Assembly (NCBI RefSeq): GCF_002848265.1
Contig: NZ_CP025422.1
Coordinates: 3,006,727-3,070,726, forward strand
Reading direction: 5' to 3'
DNA length: 64,000 bases
Source of the DNA: Zhihengliuella sp. ISTPL4
Lineage (GTDB): Bacteria; Actinomycetota; Actinomycetes; Actinomycetales; Microbacteriaceae
A program made the translations under genes and the position numbers. The notes beneath the pieces were generated by a model. That model ran no database searches. It had not been told where the DNA came from and worked only from the letters and a program-made list of their open reading frames with translations. This document shows positions 54,916 through 62,364 of this stretch, piece after piece (the stretch's first letter is position 1; each line of letters opens with the position of its first letter).

Positions 54916-55910
54916 CCGAGACGATGCCCGCCTGGACCCGCGAGACGTACGGCCCGGCCGCCGGGACGACGCTGACCCGGGTGCCTGCGCCCCAGCCGCA
55001 TCGGGGCGAGGTCGTGCTGCGCGTGCAGGCCACTGCCCTCAACGCCGGCGACGTGCGGCTGCTCCTCGGCGATCCGCTTCTGGTCCGGCCTTTCTTCGGG
55101 CTCACGCGCCCCACGCACCCTGTGCGGGGGCTCGACGTCGCGGGCACCGTGGTGGCGGTCGGAGCTGATGTCGTGAACGCCGAGCTCGGCGAACTCGTCG
55201 TGGGGGAGCTGCAGGGTGGAGGAGGACTCGCCTCGCATGCACGCATCGCGGCCGACCGCGTCGTGCCCGTCCCGCCCGATGTGACGCCCGAAGGGGCCGC
55301 GTGCCTGCCGATCGCCGGGGGCACCGCGTGGCAGGCGCTCGATGCCGCCGGGGTGGGTCTGCGTCATCGCGCACAGCGTGTCCTCGTGATCGGGGCGTCG
55401 GGCGGAGTGGGGACCTTCGCCGTCCAACTCGCGGCGCTCCGCGGCGCCGAGGTCTGGGCGACGTGCGGCGCGCGCAACGCCCTGCTGATCGAGCGCCTCG
55501 GAGCCGTGCGCACGCTCGACCACCGCACATCTCCGCTCACGCACCTGCCCTCCTCCCGGTTCGACGCCGTCATCGACCTCGCGGGAGGCGTGCCGATCCG
55601 CGAGCTGCAGCGCCTCGTCCGCCCGGGCGGTCGCGTGGTGCTCGTGACCGGAGACGGCGGACGGGTGCTCGGTCCGGTGCCGCGGATGATCCGCGCCGCC
55701 CTGCTCTCGCTCCGCGGACCCCGGGTGTTGTCCCTCGCGGCGACGTCGCGCCCCGAGGTCCTCACGAAGCTGCTCGAGCTCGTCGAGGAGGGGCATCTGG
55801 TTCCGGTGATCGAGCGCACGTACCCGTTCGACGAGGCCGTGTCCGCGCTCGCGCACGTCGAGGCCGGGCACACGGTCGGCAAGGTCGTGGTGACGCAGCG
55901 CGAGGGCTGA
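54912..55910 (+). CDS. NAD(P)-dependent medium-chain dehydrogenase/quinone reductase-like
   Basis: The 332-residue protein has an MDR fold without the zinc ligands of alcohol dehydrogenase. The N-terminal GroES-like part is 'GEVVLRVQATALNAGDVRLLLGDP' and 'PVRGLDVAGTVVAVGADV'; the nucleotide site is 'VLVIGASGGVGTFAVQLAALRGAEVWATC'. This points to a quinone oxidoreductase or enoyl reductase type enzyme. It is translated in overlap with the XRE gene, so it belongs to the same regulated unit. Confidence 0.88.
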   Translation: MTETMPAWTRETYGPAAGTTLTRVPAPQPHRGEVVLRVQATALNAGDVRLLLGDPLLVRPFFGLTRPTHPVRGLDVAGTVVAVGADVVNAELGELVVGELQGGGGLASHARIAADRVVPVPPDVTPEGAACLPIAGGTAWQALDAAGVGLRHRAQRVLVIGASGGVGTFAVQLAALRGAEVWATCGARNALLIERLGAVRTLDHRTSPLTHLPSSRFDAVIDLAGGVPIRELQRLVRPGGRVVLVTGDGGRVLGPVPRMIRAALLSLRGPRVLSLAATSRPEVLTKLLELVEEGHLVPVIERTYPFDEAVSALAHVEAGHTVGKVVVTQREG

Positions 55911-56073
55911 GGGCGACACGGGGCGGATGCTGGTGGCGCCCAGGGTCCGGTGGCACAATGGTCACCGGCGTGCCCGAGTCGCATCTTCCCCTCCGCCTCT
56001 TCCGAGCAGGGGGTCGAAGGACCGCCGGGCCCCTGGACAGCGTCCGCCGCGCCCGTTCACACGAGGAGCATCC

Positions 56074-56952
56074 ATGTCGACGCCGGAGACCGCCGTCACC
56101 ACCGCCCCCGCGCGCACCGCGCACCGCCGCCACTACCTGATGTGCCGTCCCGAGCACTTCACGGTGAACTACTCCATCAATCCGTGGATGGAGCCGTCGC
56201 GGCCGACCGACACGGCCAACGCGGTCGCCCAGTGGCAGAAGCTCTATGACCTGTACGTCGAGCTGGGCCACGAGGTCGAGCTCATCGATCCGCTCCCGGG
56301 CTACCCCGACATGGTCTACACGGCCAACGGCGGCTTCCTCATCGACGGTCGCGCGTACGTGCCGGAGTTCCGTTTCGTCGAGCGTCAGGGCGAGGCTCCG
56401 GCCTTCGCCGACTGGTTCCGCGCCGCGGGCTACGACACGGTCATGCCGAAGGAGGTCAACGAGGGCGAAGGCGACTTCCTGCTCGTGGGCGATGTGATCC
56501 TCGCCGGCACCGGCTTCCGTTCCACCGGCGACAGCCACCGCGAGGTCGGCGAGGTCTTCGGCCGCGAGGTCGTCTCGCTCAACCTCACCGATCCCCGCTT
56601 CTACCACCTCGACACCGCGATCGCCGTGCTCGATCCCGTGCAGGGCGTGGAGAACGGTGGCCCGGAGCGGGCGAACATCGCCTACCTCCCCGGTGCCTTC
56701 GATGACGCCAGCCGTGCCGAGCTGGAGAAGCGGTTCCCGGAGGCGATCCTCGTGTCGGACGAGGACGGCGCGGTGTTCGGCCTGAACTCCTCGAGCGACG
56801 GCTACAACGTCATCATCTCGCCGCGAGCGAAGGGCTTCGAGCAGCAGCTCCGGGAGCGCGGCTACAACCCGATCACCGTCGACCTGTCCGAGCTCCTGCT
56901 CGGCGGCGGCGGGATCAAGTGCTGCACGCTCGAGCTGCGGGGTGCGAAGTGA
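56074..56952 (+). CDS. Amidinotransferase-fold hydrolase, probable arginine dihydrolase (DDAH-like)
   Basis: The 292-residue pentein-fold protein has 'MCRPEHFTVNYSINPWMEP', 'PDMVYTANGGFLIDG', 'NEGEGDFLLVGD', catalytic His178 in 'FYHLDTAIAVLDP' and the C-terminal nucleophile in 'GGGGIKCCTLEL' (Cys283 or Cys284). Relatives include dimethylarginine dimethylaminohydrolases and the ArgZ/AgrE arginine dihydrolases. The Asn residues in 'INPWM' and 'TANGG' and the coupled downstream ornithine aminotransferase favour arginine dihydrolase, giving ornithine, CO2 and ammonia. GAGGAG precedes the ATG. Its stop overlaps the rocD GTG. Confidence 0.82.
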   Translation: MSTPETAVTTAPARTAHRRHYLMCRPEHFTVNYSINPWMEPSRPTDTANAVAQWQKLYDLYVELGHEVELIDPLPGYPDMVYTANGGFLIDGRAYVPEFRFVERQGEAPAFADWFRAAGYDTVMPKEVNEGEGDFLLVGDVILAGTGFRSTGDSHREVGEVFGREVVSLNLTDPRFYHLDTAIAVLDPVQGVENGGPERANIAYLPGAFDDASRAELEKRFPEAILVSDEDGAVFGLNSSSDGYNVIISPRAKGFEQQLRERGYNPITVDLSELLLGGGGIKCCTLELRGAK

Positions 56953-58184
56953 CGATCGAGCAGACGGTGGGCGCAGCGACCCCTCGACAGGCTCAGGGAC
57001 CCAGCGCGGTCGCGGAGCCGCACGTCGCGCACAACTACCATCCGCTGCCCGTGATGATCGCGCGGGGCGAGGGGGCGTGGGTCACCGACGTCGAGGGCAA
57101 GCGTTACCTCGACCTGCTCGCGGCCTACTCCGCAGTGAACTTCGGGCACCGGCACCCCGCGCTCGTCGCGGCGCTGACCGAGCAGCTCGGTCGGGTCACG
57201 CTCGTCAGCCGGGCGTTCCAGAGCGACATGCTGGAGCCCTTCGCGGCTGCGCTCGCGGAACTCTGCGGCAAGGAGCTCGTCCTGCCGATGAACACGGGCG
57301 CCGAGGCGGTGGAGACCGGCATCAAGGTCGCCAGGGCCTGGGGCTACCGCGTGAAGGGCATCCCCGAGGGGCAGGCGCGGATCGTCGTCGCGGCGGGGAA
57401 CTTCCACGGCCGCACGACGACGATCGTGGGCTTCAGTGACGACCCGACCGCGCGCGACGACTTCGGTCCCTACGCGCCGGGTTTCGATGCCGTCCCTTAC
57501 GGCGACGCCGAGGCCGTCGCCGCCGCCATCACGGACGACACGGCGGCGGTGCTCGTGGAGCCGATCCAGGGCGAGGCCGGCGTCGTGATCCCGCCGGAGG
57601 GGTACCTCCGCCGCATCCGCGAGATCTGCGACGAGAAGAACGCGCTGTTCATCGCCGACGAGATCCAGGCCGGGCTCGGACGGGTCGGCGAGACGTTCGC
57701 GTGCGACCGCGAGGGTGTCGTGCCTGACCTCTACCTGCTGGGCAAGGCGCTCGGCGGCGGCATCCTTCCGGTCTCGGCCGTGGTGGGGAACACCGATGTG
57801 CTGGGCGTGATCCGCCCCGGCGAGCACGGCTCCACGTTCGGCGGCAACCCGCTCGCGGCGGCCGTCGGCCTCCGTGTGGTGGAGATGCTGCAGACGGGCG
57901 AGTTCCAGGAGCGTGCGCGGGCGCTCGGCGCGCACCTGGAGCAGGCACTGCAGCCGCTGATCGGCCACGGGGTCACGGGTGTGCGCATCGCCGGGCTGTG
58001 GGCGGGCGTCGATATCGACCCCGCCGTCGGCACCGGCCGGGAGATCGCGGAGAAGCTGCTCGAGCGGGGTGTGCTCGTGAAGGACACCCATGGGCAGACC
58101 ATCCGCATCGCGCCCCCGCTCGTCATCCGGGCGACCGAACTCGACTGGGCCGTCGAGCAGCTCAAGGTCGTGCTCGACGCCTGA
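56949..58184 (+). CDS. rocD: Ornithine aminotransferase
   Basis: The 411-residue class III PLP aminotransferase has 'YSAVNFGHRHPALVAALTEQ', 'MNTGAEAVETGIKVARAWGY', 'FHGRTTTIVGFS', 'FIADEIQAGLGRVG' and the PLP Lys266 in 'LLGKALGGGILPVSAV'. It converts ornithine and 2-oxoglutarate to glutamate semialdehyde, which PutA's second activity could take to glutamate. Translation starts at GTG 56949, overlapping the hydrolase stop. The N-terminal segment 'ATPRQAQGPSAVAEP' is encoded by a piece of the dispersed TTCGACAGGCTCAGGG element and is probably not part of the fold. Confidence 0.93.
   Translation: MTIEQTVGAATPRQAQGPSAVAEPHVAHNYHPLPVMIARGEGAWVTDVEGKRYLDLLAAYSAVNFGHRHPALVAALTEQLGRVTLVSRAFQSDMLEPFAAALAELCGKELVLPMNTGAEAVETGIKVARAWGYRVKGIPEGQARIVVAAGNFHGRTTTIVGFSDDPTARDDFGPYAPGFDAVPYGDAEAVAAAITDDTAAVLVEPIQGEAGVVIPPEGYLRRIREICDEKNALFIADEIQAGLGRVGETFACDREGVVPDLYLLGKALGGGILPVSAVVGNTDVLGVIRPGEHGSTFGGNPLAAAVGLRVVEMLQTGEFQERARALGAHLEQALQPLIGHGVTGVRIAGLWAGVDIDPAVGTGREIAEKLLERGVLVKDTHGQTIRIAPPLVIRATELDWAVEQLKVVLDA
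56982..57003 (+). repeat. Half-copy of the CTCGACAGGCTCAGGG element inside rocD
   Basis: CTCGACAGGCTCAGGGACCC matches the left arm of the prpD/prpB intergenic element with one substitution near its start. Here it is translated within the rocD N-terminus, before the conserved fold begins. Confidence 0.6.
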
Positions 58185-58191
58185 CCGCGGC

Positions 58192-58270
58192 CGACCCACC
58201 CCCTTCCGCACGAGCCACCCCCTTGCGAACGTTCGCAAGGGGGTGGCTCGTCTCGAAAGGGGGTGGGTCG
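58192..58270. terminator. 79-bp near-perfect hairpin between rocD and a small gene
   Basis: The core 58211-58250 is a perfect 40-bp palindrome with no loop (arms CGAGCCACCCCCTTGCGAAC and its complement). Outside it, CGACCCACCCCCTT (58192-58205) pairs perfectly with 58257-58270. Only five or six bases per side are unpaired. It lies eight bases after rocD and six bases before the convergent small gene's stop, so it can terminate both. The repeated CCACCCCCTT within each arm shows it arose by local duplication. Confidence 0.7.
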
Positions 58271-58275
58271 ACGGC

Positions 58276-58560
58276 TCAGGCCGGCGGGGAGTCCGGATCG
58301 AGCGTGCGGAGGGTGTCCTCCTCGGCGGCGTTGTCGGCCGCGAGCTCGTCCTCGGTGTTCTCATCGCCGCCCAACGGGGCGTCGTGGCCGGGGCCGGAAC
58401 TGCCCTGGATGGCGCCGCCGGTCGACTCGCCGCGAGAGCTGTCGCCCTGAATAGCGCCGCCGGTGCCGTCGCCCTGGCCGGAGTTCTCGTCAGGGACGTC
58501 GACGCCGGGAGCGCCTTCGGCCGGATCCTGCGGGTGCGGGGTGCTCATGTTCTCGTCCAT
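58276..58560 (-). CDS. Small acidic, disordered protein with STGGAIQG repeats
   Basis: The 94-residue protein is acidic and Gly/Asp/Glu-rich with no hydrophobic core. The motif TGGAIQG occurs twice ('GTGGAIQGDSSRG', 'STGGAIQGSSGPG'). I do not recognise a functional family. TAGCGT (58571-58566) ends six bases before the ATG, indicating a real leaderless gene; an internal ATG at residue 5 is possible. Codon usage looks like that of its neighbours. Confidence 0.65.
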   Translation of the reverse strand: MDENMSTPHPQDPAEGAPGVDVPDENSGQGDGTGGAIQGDSSRGESTGGAIQGSSGPGHDAPLGGDENTEDELAADNAAEEDTLRTLDPDSPPA

Positions 58561-58593
58561 GACCCGACGCTACGACCGTCGGGCCGTGATGAG

Positions 58594-58615
58594 GAAGGCG
58601 TTGACAAACGCCTTC
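58594..58615 (-). terminator. Terminator hairpin after the MFS efflux gene
   Basis: GAAGGCGTT (58594-58602) and AACGCCTTC (58607-58615) form a 9-bp stem with a four-base loop, six bases after the MFS stop. The leftward continuation CTCATC is only weakly pyrimidine-rich. Confidence 0.55.
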
Positions 58616-58620
58616 GCAGC

Positions 58621-59961
58621 TCACTCGCCGTCGCGGCGCGGCAGGCGGATGGGCGTGGTCGCCGCCGCCTTCTCCGTGTAGTCGACCGGCTCGACCGCCT
58701 GCACGACCCGCAGTGGCCGGGTCTCGTCGAGCGTCAGGCGGAAGCGGCTGCTCTCCTCACGGCGCAGACGCCCCGACGTGAGCACCCAGGTCACCCCGAT
58801 CGCGCACGCGATGAAACCGGCGGTCCCGCCGAGCATGATGGCGGCACGAGGGCCGAACGCGTCGGCGACCCAGCCGGCGATCGGCGCGCCGACCGGAGTC
58901 GACCCCATGATGACGGCCATGTAGAGGGCGAGGACTCGGCCGCGCAGTGCCGGATCCGTCGTGATCTGCACGTAGCCGTTGGCCGTGGTCAGCAGCGTCA
59001 CGATCATGAAGCCGGTGAACGTGAGCGTGACCGCATAGGAGAGGTAGGTGGGCATCGCGGCCGAGACGAAAGCCGCGATCCCGAACCCGCCCGCCGCGAG
59101 GATCACCACGCGCACCCTCGCCCGGTCCCGACGCGCGGCGAGGAGGGCGCCGATCAGCGACCCGATCGCGAGCACCGAGCTCAGCACCCCGTACCCGTCG
59201 GCGCCGGCTCCGAACTCCAGCGCCATGGTCGAGGCGAAGATCGGGAAGTTCATGCCGAACGCGCCGATGAGGAACACCGTCACGAAAACGACCTTGAGGT
59301 CGCTGCGCGCCCAGACGTACCGGAACCCCTCGGCGAGGCCGCCGCGGTTGCGGTTCTTCGGCCGCGGTGCGAGCAGGTGCGTGCGCATGAGCAGCAGCGC
59401 GACGATCATGGCGAGGAACGTCGCGGCGTTGACGATGAACACCCAGCCGGAGCCGATCGCGACGATGAGCAGACCACCGACCGCGGGGCCGATCATGCGG
59501 GCGAGGTTGAAGGAGGCGGAGTTCAGCGCCACGGCGTTGGAGGTCTCGGTCGCGGACACCATGTCCGACACGAAGGCCTGCCGGGCGGGCGCGTCGAACG
59601 CGTTGACGATGCCGAACCCGAGGGCGAACGCGAGCATCATCGGCAGGGTCATCACGCCGGCCAGCAGCAGGGATCCGACCGCGATCGCGAGGCCGAGCAG
59701 CGCGGTCTGCGTGGTCAGCAGGATCTTCCGCCGATCGAAGCGATCAGCGACCCAGCCGGTCAGGCTCACGAGCACCAGCGGTGGGCCGAACTGCAGTGCC
59801 ATGGTGACGCCCATCGCGGTCGCGTCGTTGTCGGTGAGCTCGGTTAGTACGACCCAGTCCTGGGCGGTGGCCTGCATCCACCCGCCGACGTTCGACACGA
59901 GGGCGCCGGCGAACCAGATCCGGTAGTTGATGTTCGCGAAGGAACGGAACATGGCGCTCAT
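58621..59961 (-). CDS. MFS efflux transporter (EntS/MFS_3 type)
   Basis: The 446-residue protein has twelve predicted helices. 'NINYRIWFAGALVSNVGGWMQATAQDWVVLTELTDNDATAMGVTMALQFGPPLVLVSLTGWVADRFDRRK' is the typical start of the MFS_3 exporters, and 'DAPARQAFVSDMV' and 'DPALRGRVLALYMAVIMGSTPVGAPIAGWVAD' are conserved further in. Its start overlaps the marR stop, so it is regulated by that MarR protein and probably exports a toxic compound. Confidence 0.9.
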   Translation of the reverse strand: MSAMFRSFANINYRIWFAGALVSNVGGWMQATAQDWVVLTELTDNDATAMGVTMALQFGPPLVLVSLTGWVADRFDRRKILLTTQTALLGLAIAVGSLLLAGVMTLPMMLAFALGFGIVNAFDAPARQAFVSDMVSATETSNAVALNSASFNLARMIGPAVGGLLIVAIGSGWVFIVNAATFLAMIVALLLMRTHLLAPRPKNRNRGGLAEGFRYVWARSDLKVVFVTVFLIGAFGMNFPIFASTMALEFGAGADGYGVLSSVLAIGSLIGALLAARRDRARVRVVILAAGGFGIAAFVSAAMPTYLSYAVTLTFTGFMIVTLLTTANGYVQITTDPALRGRVLALYMAVIMGSTPVGAPIAGWVADAFGPRAAIMLGGTAGFIACAIGVTWVLTSGRLRREESSRFRLTLDETRPLRVVQAVEPVDYTEKAAATTPIRLPRRDGE

Positions 59962-60398
59962 CGCTCCACCACCCTCCGCATCAGGGCGCTCGCTTCTCGC
60001 AGCGTCGCCAGCTCCTCCTCGGTGTAGTCGACCTCGCGGAGCATGTCGGCCAGCAGCACGTCGCGGCGGCGGATGGTCTCGACGACGATCTCGGTGCCGG
60101 CGGGGGTGATGTCCACCTGCACGCGGCGGCGGTCGTCCTCGTCGGGGGTGCGGGCGACATAGCCTTGCTCCTCCAGGCCGTTCACGATGCTCGTCATCGA
60201 CGGGGCGGTCACGCGCTCGCGCTCGGCGAGGGTGGAGATCGTGCGGCGGCCGTTCATGCGCAGGTCGGCGAGCACCGCGAGCTGGGTGTCGCTCATCATG
60301 TCGGCAGCGCGGGCGCAGCGCAGCCGACGGGCGAGCCGGAACGTGGCCATGCGGAGGTCTGTGGCGGTGAGGTGCAGGGAATCATCGGACGCAGACAT
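59958..60398 (-). CDS. MarR-family transcriptional regulator
   Basis: The 146-residue protein shows 'SDTQLAVLADLRMNGRRTISTLAERERVTAPSMTSIVNGLEEQGYVARTPDEDDRRRVQVDITPAGTEIV', the MarR winged helix. It is coupled to the MFS exporter gene by an ATGA overlap. The promoter upstream carries a 17-bp palindrome over its -10 region, consistent with autorepression relieved by an exporter substrate. TAGACT (60412-60407) ends eight bases before the ATG, indicating a leaderless start. Confidence 0.9.
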   Translation of the reverse strand: MSASDDSLHLTATDLRMATFRLARRLRCARAADMMSDTQLAVLADLRMNGRRTISTLAERERVTAPSMTSIVNGLEEQGYVARTPDEDDRRRVQVDITPAGTEIVVETIRRRDVLLADMLREVDYTEEELATLREASALMRRVVER

Positions 60399-60400
60399 AC

Positions 60401-60417
60401 TTAGTTAGTCTATCTAA
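60401..60417. promoter_or_regulatory. MarR operator (TTAG-TAG-CTA-CTAA palindrome)
   Basis: TTAGTTAGTCTATCTAA is a 17-bp palindrome apart from its fifth, ninth and thirteenth positions. It covers the marR -10 (TAGACT read leftward) and lies three bases from the marR start codon. It may also affect the divergent cutC gene. Confidence 0.72.
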
Positions 60418-60469
60418 TATTCCTGCCGCGGGGGCGGGGGATGCCGAGGCCAGCGGGCACAATGGAGGG

Positions 60470-61228
60470 GTGACCCGAACGATCGCTCTCGAAATCGCCG
60501 TCCAGGATCCCGCCGGAGTGCGCATCGCCGCCGAGGTCGGCGCCGCCCGCGTCGAGCTCGCCACGGCTCTCGCCCTGGGTGGGCTCACCCCGTCGCTCGC
60601 CACGCTGGAGCTCGCGCTCGAGGCCGCGGGTGCGAACGGCCCCGAGGTGCACGTCCTCATCCGTCCGCGCGCCGGGGGCTTCCACTACAGCGCCGACGAG
60701 CTGGCCGTCGCCGAGCGCGACGTGCGTCACGCCGTCGCGGCGGGGGCCGCGGGCGTCGTGATCGGCGCGCTCGACGGCGAAGGGAGACTGGACCGCGACG
60801 CCATGGCCCGGCTTCGGGATGCGGCCGGGGAAGCTCCGGCGACCCTGCACCGGGCGATCGACGTGACCGCCGACCCGGTGGCGACCCTGCGCGCCGCGCG
60901 CGAGCTCGGGCTCCGGCGCGTGCTCACCTCCGGAGGGGCATCCGCCGCGATCGACGGCATCGACACCCTGCGCGCGCTCGTCGCTGCTGCCGAGGGGCGG
61001 ATCGAGGTCATGGCCGGCAGTGGCGTCGACGTCGCGAGCGCTCCGGCGCTTGCCGCGGCCGGTGTCGACGCCCTCCACTTCTCCGCGAAGCGGGCCGTCA
61101 CCGAGGACGGCGGTGTGCGCATGGGCTCCGCCTCCGACGGGGTCGGCGGCTACGAGGTGACGGACCCCGACATCGCCTTCGCGATCCGGGACGCCATCCG
61201 CGACGCCGTCGAGGGAACCGCCCGGTAA
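60470..61228 (+). CDS. cutC: CutC-family copper homeostasis protein
   Basis: The 252-residue TIM-barrel protein is a CutC: 'IALEIAVQDPAGVRIAAEVGAARVELATALALGGLTPS', 'EVHVLIRPRAGGFHYSADELAVAERDV', 'LHRAIDVTADP', 'LRRVLTSGGASAAIDGIDTLRALV', 'VMAGSGVDV'. CutC has been connected with copper tolerance, though its reaction is not known. The start is GTG 60470; CACAAT (60458-60463) lies six bases upstream, so the transcript looks leaderless. Confidence 0.9.
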   Translation: MTRTIALEIAVQDPAGVRIAAEVGAARVELATALALGGLTPSLATLELALEAAGANGPEVHVLIRPRAGGFHYSADELAVAERDVRHAVAAGAAGVVIGALDGEGRLDRDAMARLRDAAGEAPATLHRAIDVTADPVATLRAARELGLRRVLTSGGASAAIDGIDTLRALVAAAEGRIEVMAGSGVDVASAPALAAAGVDALHFSAKRAVTEDGGVRMGSASDGVGGYEVTDPDIAFAIRDAIRDAVEGTAR

Positions 61229-61237
61229 GGCCGAACC

Positions 61238-62092
61238 ATGACCGACACCCGCGAGTACACCGACAGCCACGGCATCGCCATCGTCTACGACGTTCACCCG
61301 GCCGAGGGGACGCCCCGCGGCGTCGTCCAGCTCCTGCACGGGGTGGGCGAGCACGCGGGACGGTATCCGGCGCTGATCGCCGCGCTCACCGGAGCGGGCT
61401 TCACCGTCTACGCCGATGACCACCGCGGGCACGGGCGCACGGGCATGCGTCAGCACGGTGACCCGGCCCGGCTCGGACGGCTCGGCCCCGGGGGTCTCCG
61501 GGCGGCCAAGGATGCGATCTGGCAGCTGACCGGCATCATCCGCGACGAGAACCCCGACCTTCCGCTCGTGCTCCTCGGACACTCGTGGGGTTCCTTCCTC
61601 GCGCAGATGCTGGTGAACGAGCACGCCGAGGCCTTCGATGCGGTGATCCTGTCCGGCTCGGCGCTGCGCACGCCACGCTCCCTGAACCCGGCGCCGCTGA
61701 ACGCCGCGTGGGCCGCCGACGACGCGACCGGATACGAGTGGCTGAGCCGGGACCCTGCGGTGTGGAAGGCCTTCGAGGAGGATCCGCTCACGACGGGGGT
61801 GCCGCTGCTCAAGCTCTTCGGCCTGCTCGACGCGGCGCGGCTGTACGGGCGTCCGGCGAAGCACCTCGCGCGCGACCTCCCGATGCTCCTCCTCGTCGGC
61901 CGGGACGATCCGGTCGGCGGTCCGCGCAGCGTTCACAAGCTCGCCGACGAGTACCGCCGTCGCTCCGGGCTCACCGACGTCACGACACTCGTCTACCCTG
62001 ACGCCCGGCACGAGATCTTCCAGGAGCTCCAGCAGGACGAGGTACGCGCCGACGTCCTCGCCTGGCTCGACGCCCACATCCCCGCCCGCTGA
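61238..62092 (+). CDS. Alpha/beta hydrolase, monoacylglycerol-lipase-like
   Basis: The 284-residue protein has the lysophospholipase / monoacylglycerol lipase pattern: 'VVQLLHGVGEHAGRYPALIAALTGAGFTVYADDHRGHGRTG', nucleophile Ser in 'LLGHSWGSFLAQ', Asp in 'LLVGRDDPVGG' and His in 'YPDARHEIFQEL'. It probably hydrolyses monoglycerides or similar esters in the cytoplasm. It begins nine bases after cutC without a clear ribosome site. Confidence 0.9.
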   Translation: MTDTREYTDSHGIAIVYDVHPAEGTPRGVVQLLHGVGEHAGRYPALIAALTGAGFTVYADDHRGHGRTGMRQHGDPARLGRLGPGGLRAAKDAIWQLTGIIRDENPDLPLVLLGHSWGSFLAQMLVNEHAEAFDAVILSGSALRTPRSLNPAPLNAAWAADDATGYEWLSRDPAVWKAFEEDPLTTGVPLLKLFGLLDAARLYGRPAKHLARDLPMLLLVGRDDPVGGPRSVHKLADEYRRRSGLTDVTTLVYPDARHEIFQELQQDEVRADVLAWLDAHIPAR

Positions 62093-62364
62093 TCCCGTCC
62101 CGGTCCCGGTCCGTCCGGTCCGTCCGGGATCACTTCCCCCCCTTCCTTCCGCGACGCGGGATCACTTTGGTGCCCGAGACAGGCCCCGTGGGAGCGTTTT
62201 CGAACACGCACCGTGAGTGAGCGCATCGGCGATTCGGCGCGCCGGGGGCAGTGTGACGCGGGATGACGCGGAGTGAAGGCGTGTGACGGACGGGGATCAC
62301 GGCGGACGAGGGCGGGCCTAGATTCGGGGCACATCCGCACGAGCGAGGGGGAGGGCCCGCGGCG
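62093..62364. other. Intergenic region, no gene seen
   Basis: GATCCCG (62092-62098) and CGGGATC (62127-62133) could pair around short GGTCC/GTCCGG repeats and end transcription of the lipase gene; GGGATCACTT occurs twice. TAGATT near 62321 may be the -10 of the DUF1684 gene. Nothing else stands out. Confidence 0.4.

Noticed and set aside
62093..62140. Short GGTCC/GTCCGG direct repeats after the lipase gene, considered as a tandem repeat or CRISPR-like array
   Set aside because: Units are only about five to nine bases with no spacer structure; simple GC-rich sequence is enough to explain them.
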